Source: Takakia lepidozioides (Eukaryota; Streptophyta; Takakiopsida; Takakiales; Takakiaceae). Taken from it: DNA of 64,000 nucleotides. The stretch is taken from assembly GCA_030704615.1 (NCBI GenBank), contig CM060731.1, forward strand, positions 45,446,001-45,510,000, in the 5' to 3' direction. The position numbers were made by a program, and so were the translations under genes. The notes below the pieces were generated by a model that was given only the letters and a program-made list of their open reading frames with translations, made no database searches and was not told the DNA's origin. Of the stretch, positions 27,510 to 39,100 are shown piece by piece. Position 1 is the first letter of the stretch; each line of letters begins with the position of its first letter.

Positions 27510-28259
27510 GTGCAGACCCATTCCGGATGGAACTGGTTCAGAGTCTACCTTTTCTGGATGGAGGATGTAGTTTTGGGGGGAGGAGAGGATTCTGTGGATT
27601 TGTTCCCCTATTTTGTGCCGAGGTACACCCACCGGGAGTGGCAATTATTGCAGATACACGGCCTTAGGTCCTTGATCCATCCTTACATCCTTGTTGTGAA
27701 CGACAATGATGTAAGGGCGAGAAATTTGGGCCGCAAAGCCCATATTTATTGTGACGGAAACCCCGATGTGTACGGCAACCAGTGGTTTTATTTCTGGCGA
27801 AATTTCGCACTTTTTCGACCTCAAAAATCAAAATCGAATATTCTGTCGTAAATTCCCTATTTTCTCATGGATGAAATCGCCAAAATTCTCAAAACAAAAT
27901 ATAAATCTTGGATGAAATCGCCTAATATGGATGATATACATGGATGACAGTACAGAGGAGGATGATTCTGTCCAAATTTCAGTGGATGAGTAAAAAATAT
28001 GGATATTTCCTGCAAAACTCAGTAGCCACTCCTGTTCTTTTCCAAATTTGAAAAAAAAAACACTGACGGCAACGTGGCTGGGCTCATCAACAGTTCAGTT
28101 ACCTTACCGCCGGGCCACACCGCCAACGTGTTTTGGGATGAGCGCCATGACGGGGATAGTAGATTGGACCCTAACATCACCACTTTTGTGATGACATGTG
28201 CAAGGAGGACCATTAGGGCTGGAGAGGAGTTGTTTGCAGAGTATGACTTTAGGCGTTAG
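27510..28259 (+). pseudogene. SET-domain protein fragment interrupted by a MITE
   Basis: Two frames join exactly across the MITE at 27780-28065. The left part ends HIYCDGNPDVYGN and the right part (from 28074) starts VAGLINSSVTLPPGHTANVF and continues PNITTFVMTCARRTIRAGEE then LFAEYDF before a TAG stop. The order DG...GNVAGLIN, then a late PN, then AGEEL.AEYDF is the core and end of a SET methyltransferase domain (protein lysine methylation). The N-terminal SET half and the upstream exons are not recognisable, and there is no pre-SET or post-SET cysteine cluster. It lies just upstream of the CACTA transposase on the same strand, so it may have been captured by that element. Confidence 0.7.
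27780..28065. mobile_element. 286-bp hAT-type MITE with 8-bp target duplication
   Basis: Terminal sequences are CAGTGGTTTTATTTCTGG at the left and the reverse complement of CAGTGTTTTTTTTTTCAAAT at the right. ACGGCAAC occurs immediately before (27772-27779) and immediately after (28066-28073), a perfect 8-bp duplication as made by hAT transposases. Removing the element and one duplication copy restores an open SET-domain frame. No coding capacity. Confidence 0.85.
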
Positions 28260-28637
28260 CCGACTTTCATCATGTGTAGATGGACGTAGGAAGACATTTT
28301 GTACATTGAGGTGGCTTCCTCCACCGTGTATATATATACATAGGCATTGATGTGTATTTGGATGCAATTTTTCATGCTATATTCAAGGGAGTTTGGGTGG
28401 ACGTTATATGTGAATTTGGGTATTTTGAATTATATAGTGTCTCCTTCATGTGGTGAAGCAATGTATGTATTTCCCTCGTGTGTATAATGTGTACTTTGGG
28501 TTTTATCATGTATGATAATGAACAACACCATGTATGGAAATTGATAATGACATGGTTGTTTTTGGCATCTTAGGATGCCAGCCACAACCCCACGACGTTA
28601 ATTCATGAAGTTCATGATCTTGTCATGAATTGGGATT

Positions 28638-31204
28638 TTGTTCCTTCGGAAGGGGGGTATGTATCAAAGGGACCCGACCATGTCTGAAATGACGGTCTCC
28701 GATGATGAGGACAACAATGACAATGGAATTATGCATGAGGATGTGGCAGCAATGGAGGACCTCTTAATGCATCAGATGGTAGATGAGGACACAGACTCTT
28801 TGAATGACATGGAAAAAGAAGCCAAAACTCCCTTATACGAAGGGGCCAAAGTGAGTAGACTTTCAACCATCTTGTTGTTGCTGAATTTGCAAATCCGATT
28901 TGGCATAAGCAATGTGGGTATGCCTGCCATAATGCGAACTATTGCGGACTACATCATTGCCCCACATTTGAAGCCGAAAATATCACGATCAAGAAAAGAG
29001 GAAAGAGCAGCCTTGGATGCTGTGGGGATGGGCTATAAGATTTTTCATGCATGTCCATGTAATAAAACCCTGTACTACGGAGAGGATGCGAAACTCACCA
29101 AGTGTCCAAAGTGCAACAAAGACCGATATTGGGATGATGTTCAAGGGAAGAAAGCCCCGCGCAAGATATACCCGTGCCACAATACACTTGTATATTGCAT
29201 TCTACCTTTTTGCAACCGCTACAAGACGTAAGGTTTTACTTAGAGATATGAATGACACTGAGTATGATATGGGGCCGACATGGGGATGGTGCCATAAACT
29301 GCATTACTTTCCAATCATCCCACGAGTGCAGGCACACTACTGAAGCCTCTCATTGGCACAACTGATGAGATGGCACGCCTCGCATCGGAGGCCTCGCATC
29401 GGAGCCCTCCGGGAAAGGTGTGCGGGCCACAAGATTCACAAGCATGGAGGCATACTGAAGAGATGTGGCCTTTTCTCTTAGAGGACCCACGACATGTCCG
29501 CCTCGACTTCTCCTCGGATGGGGTCAACCCATACTCTGTCCAATCATGTAGTCATTCCACTTGGCCGGTGACCATGGTGAATTACAACATCCCTCCGTAT
29601 CTTTCAATAAAAAAAAGGCCATATCATGTTGGCTGCCATTGTACTGGGTGAGTGTTCCCATTTCATGCTTATTATTTCTTTGGATTTTACATTAATCTTC
29701 TTCTCTTTGGCGCAATTCCGATGGAAGATTGATGAGTGATGTAATCATGTAGTAAGATGTGTCATTCATTATGAAGTATAATTAGCATGGTGGAGCATTG
29801 AAATAATTAATGGTGTGAATATCTCATAGGGAAAAAACAAGTGAAAGACATGGACACGTACTTGCGACCTCTAGTTGATGAACTGAAGGAGCTATGGAGG
29901 GGGTCTCGGCATTGGTGCTTCACTTGACCCTATGGCCGGACAATCTTTTCAGATGAGAGACATATTGCTTTGGACAATGCATGATTATCTAGGTATATTA
30001 TGTTCCCCATCAGAGACCCGCGTACATTTACCTGTCAAGGGATATTGATGAGGATTGGGATTGATTGAAGTAGCGGCGACAGTCTTCTGCACCGTAGTGG
30101 GGTAGATGCACATCGAAACTTTTTGTCTTTCTTAATGTGGCAGAATGTCTACAGGACTTACTGTTTGCTCGGGGTTGGCCACTAAAGGGTACCACGCATG
30201 CCTGCATTGTGGCGATGAACTTGATGCACAAAGCTCCAGCAATCTTTGCAAGATGGTGTATCCCAACTACCGTAAGTTTCTTCCTATGAGCCATCATTGG
30301 AGAAGAAGAGACAAACACTTGTTTGATGACAAAGTGGAGTTACGTCCCCCACCTGTGACACCATCCGGGCACTTTTGGGAAGACCGATGGAAGGAGGCCC
30401 ATCCGGAGGGGTCCGGTGAAGTGGAGGTGCCCGGCATGAAGCGGCTTTCAATCTTCTATGAGTTTCCATATTGGGCGGTACATATTCCACAAAAACACCA
30501 TCAATCTATGCATGCATGTGATATTGCATGTTTTGTATGATTTCCATTGTCACTTTCACGACAAAATAGACGTGTAAGAATTTGTGGGTGGGGATATGTG
30601 TAGGACCTGAAGATTCGTCATCTTCTAGATCCCATGCATATTGAGAAGAATGTTTGCTCGTCCCTTTTTCGTGTTCTTTATGGCATGCCGGCAAAGAAGG
30701 GAGTGGCTGCGAAAGGAGATTCTCTCGGTGTTAGAAAGGAACTTGAGGAGCAGGGTCGCATGCCCCATCTATGGGCCGAAGAAAAATGGTGTGGACCCAA
30801 AGGGTGTTGTACGGTGGAAGTATAGGCGTCCACCTTGGCAATGGACAAAAAAGGAATACAAGAAAGTGATGGCCACCATAGGAGCTGTCCGAACACCAAC
30901 TGGTTATGGGTCATCCCTCCGTATGAAGTTCAACGAAGACGGGGTCAATGGTTTGAAGTCTCATGACTACCACAATCTATTGCAAGACATCTTGTCCATT
31001 GCAGTATGTGGGACATTGACTTTCGAGGTTTGCGAGACACTCTATAGATTGGGAGCATTGTTCCAGTGGATTTGCTCCAAAGAGCTGGAGGAAACAAACT
31101 TTCCACGCATGAAGAAGGAGGCGGCAGTGGTCATGTGTATGTTGGAGATGCACCTTCATCCCTCCTTCTTTGACATCCAAGTGCACTTGGTAGTGCAGTT
31201 AGTG
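28638..31204 (+). pseudogene. CACTA tnp2-type transposase, 5' part
   Basis: The tnp2 family catalyses cut-and-paste transposition of CACTA elements. In order I see an acidic N-terminus, GYKIFHACPCNKTLYYGED and LTKCPKCNKDRYWDD (the zinc-ribbon start of tnp2), YFPIIPRVQA, then DPRHVRLDFSSDGVNPYSVQ, VNYNIPPYLSIKK, a GT-AG intron (donor in ACTGGTGAGT near 29648, acceptor near 29830), QVKDMDTYLRPLVDELKELW, KGYHACLHCGDELDAQ, DPMHIEKNVCSSLF and KSHDYHNLLQDILSIAV, the last leading into the DUF4218 region LEMHLHPSFFDIQVHLV. At least one frameshift occurs near 29340. The gene is then cut at 31204 by the MULE-like element and resumes at 42676. Confidence 0.85.
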
Positions 31205-31400
31205 CAACGACACAATGGCGTGAGCGTTGCACGTGAGCGCGCGAGCGTACGCTCACGCAGGAGTGACGTGGCGTGAGCCTGCACACACGCTGACGTGGCG
31301 TGAGCGTCATGTCAGCATGCTGATGTGGCGGTAAATGATGACGTGGCACTGTCCGTCGACTGCCACGTCAGCATTAACATGTGCTGCCTATAACCGTGGA
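31205..31400. repeat. Left terminal inverted repeat region of the MULE-like element
   Basis: Contains GCGTGAGCGTTGCACGTGAG (31218-31237), the palindrome GAGCGTACGCTC (31243-31254), TGACGTGGCGTGAGC copies and a CCTATAACCG block. Its first 50 bases pair, with small gaps, to the reverse complement of the right end; its block order matches the element end at 22085-22260. Confidence 0.75.
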
Positions 31401-31823
31401 TGGTCCTATGACCGTGGAATTAATGCAGGGAATCTTGCCTAAATAGAATCAAGACGAGCGTTGAGGCCTACAATTGCAGCATCCAACATTGTGCAATTAC
31501 AAATGCTTGTTTCACTTTTACAATTACGAGGACGATAAAATATCCTCACAAAGTGTGCGCCATAAAGGCTGCCACGAGAAGACTTCCTCCCTCCTCAAAT
31601 AACAATGAGAGTTATGATCATCTTCAAAAGATGATTGTAGTGCATAGCGACAGCAAGACATGTAGACTTCGAACGGTGCAATGACAAATGTGCATTACCT
31701 AAAAGTTGTCACTCAGAGCTCACTCCGTATAGTTGGAGGCCATATCATTGCACAGCCGACGAATTGATGTGAATTACACATTTCAAATCATGGTCATCCA
31801 CATACCACATTACATAGTTCATG

Positions 31824-34800
31824 CTACCCATGTGTTGTATCCCGCTGCAAAAGAGTATCGACCTCGTTGAAACTCATAGTGGCCTGGTGAATGAAGTTGT
31901 CACGTTTGGGATCGCAAACCATCCTCCTCAAAAATATGAAATACAAATGTTTGCAGGGTATGAATTTACCTCTCTTGCCCAAACTGGTTGATAGCATATT
32001 CACAAAATCAGGACATGTGCAATTGGGGAAATTGGAAACCGTGATGTCGTAGGTCCTGTCATGAACAGCAGATGTGGAAGTGATGATTGTGAATACCCGA
32101 CCATATCCTGGATCGGGTACTTCCGTGGTGCTTCCAACACGAGCTTGGAGCATTCTTGCGGACTCCACTTTGCCAAAGTGTTCAGCGGTTGGAGGGAAAC
32201 GCCGAACGAGCTTTCCATCTCGTTTGGTTGGCCACAAGTCAGGATTTGCCGGGGGACCCGGGAGGACGCAGAAGTAGTAGCACATGCATGGAGTTGGGGT
32301 TGTTCGCAAGGGAAAAACCTGCCTCCTCCAGCATTTCAATCTCCTGAAAGCTGAGATGTGTTCCCACCTTCACGGGCCAAACGGTTGGAGGAGATGGCTT
32401 CATCACTACGGAAGGACGCACAGTTCCATGCACACATCTGGCACAATCATCTGCGCAGAACCAGAACTTGTGGTTCTTGGCTTCTGGTTGACCGTATGGA
32501 CGCATCAAGCCCGTGAAAGTCGGAGCAGGAGTTCGGGCACCACCTCTGGATATAGATGAAGTGCACTTCTCGAAATTAGTTGCCCTGATCGCTGTACATT
32601 TCACACGAGACCCGACACTTGTGCGTTCTATGTGCCAAACGTGGTCGGGGCATGCGGACTCAAGCACATCAAGGGGGTTGTTTCTCTCCTGCACCATTTC
32701 AGTGGCACGGTTTGATGCTGGAGCTTGCCGTCGTGTTGGAGGTTCCTCCAGAATGGAGGTTCCCGGACATGGAGCTGTCATGCAGGGGAACACGAGGCTT
32801 CGAGAAGTTATCACGGTCTGCCCTGGGGAATCTGAATCCGAACCAGGTGGAGTGTTCAATTTCCTCTTACAGGAGCCGAATCTCTCCTCCCCTTCAAGAT
32901 GTGGAACTCTAGAAACAAGTGGCGTTCCCTGGGCATACATGCTCACCGCCCGTGCTATCTTGATTGGATCCCCAGATCTGTTTGCAGCACGCAACATCAA
33001 CTCCCATTTGTCCGGACCCTTGCCACCAACCCCACCTCGTAAGAAATCACGGTATCGGGTTTGTTGTTGCAAGGCACGTATCAAATCATCTGTGTTTGCC
33101 ACATACAAAATCCCGACCTCGTTTCCCAGACTGCTGCAACCATGCATTGTGCACAGTTTCTGCCAAATTGCAAGATGGCATGTCCGCCATTTCCTCAATG
33201 GACATGTTCTGCAAAGAGGATAACCACACTTCAGAACAGTGCACAGGAAACAACATAAAAGAAGCAATGAGTCAAAAATATGGAAAGCAAATGTATGAAT
33301 AAAGCATGAAATAGAAGCCTCGTACCATTGTCATGGCTGCTCCCCACTGTCTATACCGGAAGTGCCAAAACGCCAGCCAATCTTCCAATGCTCTCATACT
33401 CTCAAGTGATGCAGCTCCAGAAGAGAACCACCAGGCACGAATTGTCTGGAACAAAGTGTCCGCCTCCTTCATTGTTCTAGCATCTTTGTACTCTTTGCAC
33501 AATTTACGGTGCTGAGTCTGCATCTCTGGTTTGATGTCCGACTTTGTATGTTTTTCCAGAGATTGTGTCCAATGGAATAGACATGTACGCTCTCTTCCTG
33601 GCATAGGCACTTTTGGGTCGCCCGATCCGAAGACAATACGAACAGCATTGAAATTTGCTTGAGCACTATCCGCCATGAAACCGCGAATTTTGAGATGGGC
33701 AGCCCAGGCACCCATGACATGTTCAGGGAATTCCACATGAGCTTTCTAGGATTCCGTATCCTCGATTGCATGTCACCAACGGCAATTGTCATAACTCGTT
33801 GGTACACTGGATCGTAGACATGACAACCATTGTCGTCCAATCCTTCACTCATTTCACATGATCAAACATAAGAACACAGTTCTTCTGCAGTCCCCAGTCT
33901 TCTGCATCCTCCGCTTCACTAGGCTAACCCCCCCTGCCCTCAGCCCACAGTCGACATTTTGAAAAGAAAAACTTTGATGGCACCATGACCTGGGAATACA
34001 TTGTCCTGGATGTATCGTACTTGCTCAATCGTTTCAATTCCAAGAATATTGTCTATGTAGCCTCTGATCCCCTAGCCCATTCTCAATCAACTGATCTGAT
34101 GCCGATGTTAGGTGAACTTAAAGTGGAGAATGATCCATGACCAGGTCCAATGCTGCCCCGTCAAGTTTAGTCCCCACAGAATCTCTCTCCTTCACTCAAA
34201 ATATGGCTTTCCAAGAAGACTTGCTTGCGCCAAGAGCAATTGCAGATGTTGTTGCGGATGGGTTTCTCTCCCGAATTCCTGTTTGATCAACCTCGATACT
34301 GTCTCAACACTCTCCCTGTAATCCCCTTCGAGACAGGATGGTTATGGAATCCAAATGCACACAAGCTCTCGTCATTGTATTCAAACGGTGGACAACATAG
34401 TACATTCTTGCTCCGCAGAGCGCCAAACAGATGGCACAAGTTTGCAAAATTTGCAGACGAAAGTGTTTGCCGGTGGAGGGGCAGTCCCAGGCTGAAATGG
34501 ATTTTCCGCCAGACCCTCCCATTCGCTTTGATTATGAACCCCAGACTGAAGAAAGTGTCTGCAATTCAAATTATCACACCTAAGGTGTCCATTGCAAACT
34601 GTCCTCCTGAAACAAGCTTGTCATCATTCTGAATATTGGATGTTTTTGTTCTGCACCACGGGTGCCCGTCGTGTTTCTTGTCCATTCCATGCATCATGAT
34701 TGTTACACCTCCAACTCGCGGAGGAGGAGGCAGCTCGAATAGGATATCGCCATCAAAAGTCTCCGGCAAGAACTTCACAGGCACCTGCTTCAAAGATTCC

Positions 34801-35336
34801 CAATCAATTCCCCGCAACTCACTTTTGAATCCAGCCATTCCTCCCATCGCCCGCAATTTTGGAATGACACTACAAATCTCTTCTTCATCAGCTTCTGCAA
34901 CCACAGTAGGAAGGACTGGATTTGGAATTTCACTTATGTCATCATCGGAAGAATCCGAAAGCTCAACGATTGGAGTGGAGGAAGTCTGTTCTTTTTTCAC
35001 CACCACCTCCCTCTTGTCTTCAACGACCGAAGCAGCAGTCCCGGGCGTCACATATGACCCAAGGGACTTTCGCCGAGGCTCTCCAAGTACTCTGTATCGA
35101 CCAGGACGCACTCTCCACTGGCTGATATGAGCGTCTCATCACGGTTTTGGAAAGATATTTCACCAACTTCCCTTTAAGATCGTACACCTCTTTCTCCAAA
35201 AGATGGAGCCATTCTGCAGCTGAAAACGGGTAGCCAAGACATGTTCCAGAACAATTGCAAATCCATTGTCAAGGACTTCCTGGGAGAACGGCACTGGTTT
35301 GTCGTCAGAGAAGAACTCCGCTTCAGAGGAAGCCAT
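31824..35336 (-). pseudogene. MULE-type transposase with SWIM zinc finger (disrupted)
   Basis: Read leftward from a likely ATG at 35336 (MASSEAEFFSDD). The N-terminal half is Ser/Asp/Pro-rich (LSDSSDDDISEIPNPVLPTV) and includes a C-x2-C piece (FVCKFCK). The transposase core follows at 33852-33272: YDPVYQRVMTIAVGDMQS, RGFMADSAQANFNAVRIVF (second acidic residue of the DDE fold) and CLFHWTQSLEKHTK (the family C...H block). Then come ADMPSCNLAETVHNAWLQQS and NEVGILYVANTDDLIRAL, which are in different frames near 33140, and an additional cysteine block FWFCADDCARCVHG. The SWIM finger FPNCTCPDF...FIPCKHLYFIF is intact at the C-terminus (31829-32100). Several frame changes (near 33730, 33140 and 32240) are either introns or damage; I favour damage for at least the one near 33140. 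Confidence 0.75.
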
Positions 35337-36178
35337 CTTCCTTCCTCGCGTACGTTTGTACCTTGCTATCGCAGATCTAGTGTAAATCGGTTACTGCTGT
35401 CTCCAGAACACAGTTGAAGAATGAGCAGAGAATATGGCGGAGGAAGCTCAGACAACGACTGTGCATATTATGTTATTCTTTCCAAATATGCAGCCGTCCA
35501 TTTTAATTGTGGGCCCAGTGGTCAGAGTATCCCTAGGTGCAGTGTCGGCAGCTGTAAAACCGTTAACCAGAACCTCATCAATAAACCCAAAAACAAAGCC
35601 GACTTCCTGGAAGCATGCCACAGGATCTGAGAATGGGATTGCAGATTAAGTAAATGTATCTATATACTACTACCAATGATCATGCGCACCTGAAAAGTTC
35701 CAAATGTGAAACGAATGTGGGGTTTGGCTAACAAGGATGACCGTGTATGATATTCCAAGATTTGTCATCAAACTCTCGTTCATTTACATTTATTTGTGTA
35801 AGACTGCGCATCAATTTCTGGGATTCGCTGTTTTTTTTAAGTATTGAAACCGTTCTAATAAAGAACACGCCGTTTTTTTTGGGCGACACACGTCAGACAT
35901 CCATAACTGAATACGAACAGCTGTACACCAATTGCTGGCATGTGCACTAATAGGGAACGACTATGTGTAACGGTCACGGCGGGAGGGAATCCGATGCTTC
36001 TAGAGACACGGAAGAACGCAGGCAATCCCGCAAGAAATCGAGAGTCACTGCGTTTTTCTACTTTTTGCGCTTAGAGGGACAGTGGTAGTCAAGCTGGAGA
36101 GGGTTCCTTCTAGAATACGAAAGAGAAGAAAGTCTTTATTTTACTTCCCTTAGAGAGAGACGCAGAGCAAGAGAGAAA
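35337..36178. promoter_or_regulatory. Divergent intergenic region of the MULE-like element
   Basis: About 840 bases separate the start codons of the two divergently transcribed genes, so both promoters must lie here. I see no long open frame with a domain, and no unambiguous TATA box. The 20-bp palindromes found downstream are not obvious in this stretch. Confidence 0.5.
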
Positions 36179-39100
36179 ATGACGAGGCGTCGTTTGTTGG
36201 AGAACACAGGGCCAAGGCAGCAGGTGAACGCGGAGACTGATTCACAAGAGCAGACGGAGACTGAGGCAGCGGCTGTGACACAGTCGGCGACAAGAGTGCG
36301 CCAGCCTGTGGAGGCAGAGATGATTCGCAGGGACACTGAAGAAGGTGGAAGCACGCGGAACGCCGAACCGGGAGAAGGTCAAGAAACCCTTGCGCAGACA
36401 GAAATTCCAGCAGATGTGAGAGGGAAGAGGAAAGCTGCAGAAGGGATCAAATTTCAAAACCTAAGAAGGTGCCAGTAAGTTTTATCTAACTTACATTTCA
36501 TTGTTGAAGATATGCGTAGAGATTGAGTGGAATGTCCCAGACAGGGATTGTCGCTACCGACCATCACAAAGGTCATTTGCTTTCTACTCCTCTGCGAAGG
36601 GTTTACATCACAATGAGTTGGTGACTATCGGTACAGTCATTCACTGGTGTTCAGATCATATAGTCTGTCTGATTGCATTTCAAGGAGTCCTTCATCTTCC
36701 CTTCTTTAGCAGGAACTACTGAACTGCGAGCGTTGTTAACGCCATTCGATTCTCCTCATGAGATTTATATACCTATGTGTTTGAAGAGAGAGTCTGCACT
36801 TACTATTCCCCTAAACTACACTGAATGTCGTTGCCGCCAATCAGTTGCACATGTATGTCATTACACAACACCGATCCGGCAGGTCGTTATCTTTTGTGAT
36901 TGTCGTTAACGCCGTTCGCTATCGCTCTCGCTTTTGTTTTGAATACGGCAGTCTCATGTGTAGATTGTGCTGAATTCTTTCACACCATTCATGGTGAGTT
37001 TCCTTGAGACAGAGTGATGGTCGTTACCGCCACTCACTATTTGCAAATCACTCAGTCAGAACTGAATGGCATCGTGCAGAAAACTGTGAGGTCGAAGCCT
37101 ACAGGATCAGAGGGGAAAGGATCTGGAGATGGGGACGAGTCCGCAAAAAGCTCAGAGAATACAGATGAAGCAGATGAATCCGAAGTGCACTACCTTGACA
37201 AGGTGAAAGAACTCATGTCATTCCAGAAGGTAAACTCTCAGGAGGTTATAAGGGACATGCTCGTATCTGGAGGGCGTCTGGACATACCTCTGTGCCGGAT
37301 GATATCAATGTCTGTTGTGCGTCCACCTCTTTCCCATGACATAACAAAATTGGAGAGTGATTTTGTGCATGGATATAGACTTGGTACACAAGTTTTTTAT
37401 GTATCACTGACGGATATAAATGGGAAAAGCACATTAGTGTCTCCAGAGATCAGTGATAACTGGGATGAGTGCTGGAAAGATGCCAATGAGGAGTTCGAGC
37501 TGGGCCTCATGATGGGAAAGAACACCCAGCAATTCTGCAACCACATGTTCTACGTCTGGGACGGCAACCACCGATTGCTGGCATGGATGGGATATATTCA
37601 GAAACACCATTCGAAAGACAAAGACAAGCATGTTGCTGTGGAGGCAATGGTTTTGGATCTTGGAAACGACATCGCTAGGCTTCTTACAGCTATGCACGAC
37701 GTGAACAAGTAAGTCATCCAGGAGATTTCATTCCCTCTGTATTGTCTTATTAATCCTCAAAAAACAGTGTTAAGGAATGCAATGTTTCCAATGTTTTTAA
37801 AGATCGACAGAGAAATCGCATGTGACAACAAGCTTGGTTCACACACTATTCCGAATTCAGAGGATTGGTCTGATGAAGCTGGATGATTTTCGGACAGTAC
37901 TACCACCCAATATCATCAAGAAGTGCGAAACAGGAAGAGCTGCAGGCACTTGGTATTCTTTGACACGAGAGGCGTTTCTGGAGTACATGTATGCGATAAG
38001 CCCGAGTCTGTACTCTGTTTACTTTTCGAATACATGTTTGTAGTCCCTTCGGAGCTAATCACTACTTGAATGAATGCAGCAAGAACTGGCAGAGGCAGCT
38101 GAGAAGGGAAAATCCGAATATTACCGCACTACACCAGAAGAACTAAGGACATCAAAGGGTGTGGAAGCTGCAATAAAGAAGGAGTTTGAAATGCGAAGAA
38201 CCAAATTGATGTCAGCCTTCAGAAAGCAGCTTAGAATAGTAGATCATGGACTTGGTCCTGAGTTCCTTCAGCAGATCAAAACACACTATGACAAGCATGT
38301 GCATCCGGAGATGCAGCAGGAGAAATTGCACCGGCTGGCCATATCGATGGTCGACCCACAAACAAAAATAAGGTGGCTGGAGATATGGAACTCAGATCAA
38401 ACAGTAAAGGACTTGAATCAGTTCCCAAAGAGCACCATACAGCCTGGCACAAAGGTGGAAGGAATCAGTGATTTGGTGTTTGATAACTGGCTCCACAAGG
38501 CTACATTTTGGAGTCAGGTGTGTATTCGAACATGCTGTTTCTTCTCTTCAAGTATGTGATGAGTATCTTTTTTGCAATTCTAACAAATATACTATTTGTA
38601 GCTCGAAAAGCGCGCCGTCATTGTGCTGGATCAGACTTTGAAGGACCTGAACATTTCGATTGTTTCCCTCCCCAAATGTCATTGGAGGCATACATAAGGA
38701 AGTGGAGAGGTCTCACCTGGAGATACTGTTTTTTCCGGGAGTTCTCCAAAGATGGTAACATTTTACGGTCCAACGACTTTGACAGTCAGGTTGGAGGAGA
38801 GTGGGCCATGATAGTACAGGTGCAATGTCATACTTGAAACTCTACTGTTTTTTTGGGAAAAAATGTGGCTTCATATGGATTGCAATCTTAGATCCAGATT
38901 GAATGTCGTTGACGACATTCACTTCTTTGTCTAAGTCATTCTTAAGCGAGTATATGAATTCACCTGGTTAGGATCTAAGGGTGCAATTATATTGTCCCTG
39001 ATTAGAATTGATAATGTCCTTGAATGGCGTTGACGACATTAACATACGGAGTTGTTGAGAGGTCCTCAGAGTTATTTAAATTTTTGTAATGTCCATAGAG

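Noticed and set aside
32513-33302. Plus-strand frame of 236 codons and others
   Set aside because: Antisense to the MULE transposase, which has recognisable domains; no domain on the plus strand.
38602-38819. A clean coding exon in the ParB-like gene
   Set aside because: Splice sites fit, but the frame entered from the previous exon meets stops, and the open frame does not match the phase on either side. Kept only as a damaged or misread exon.
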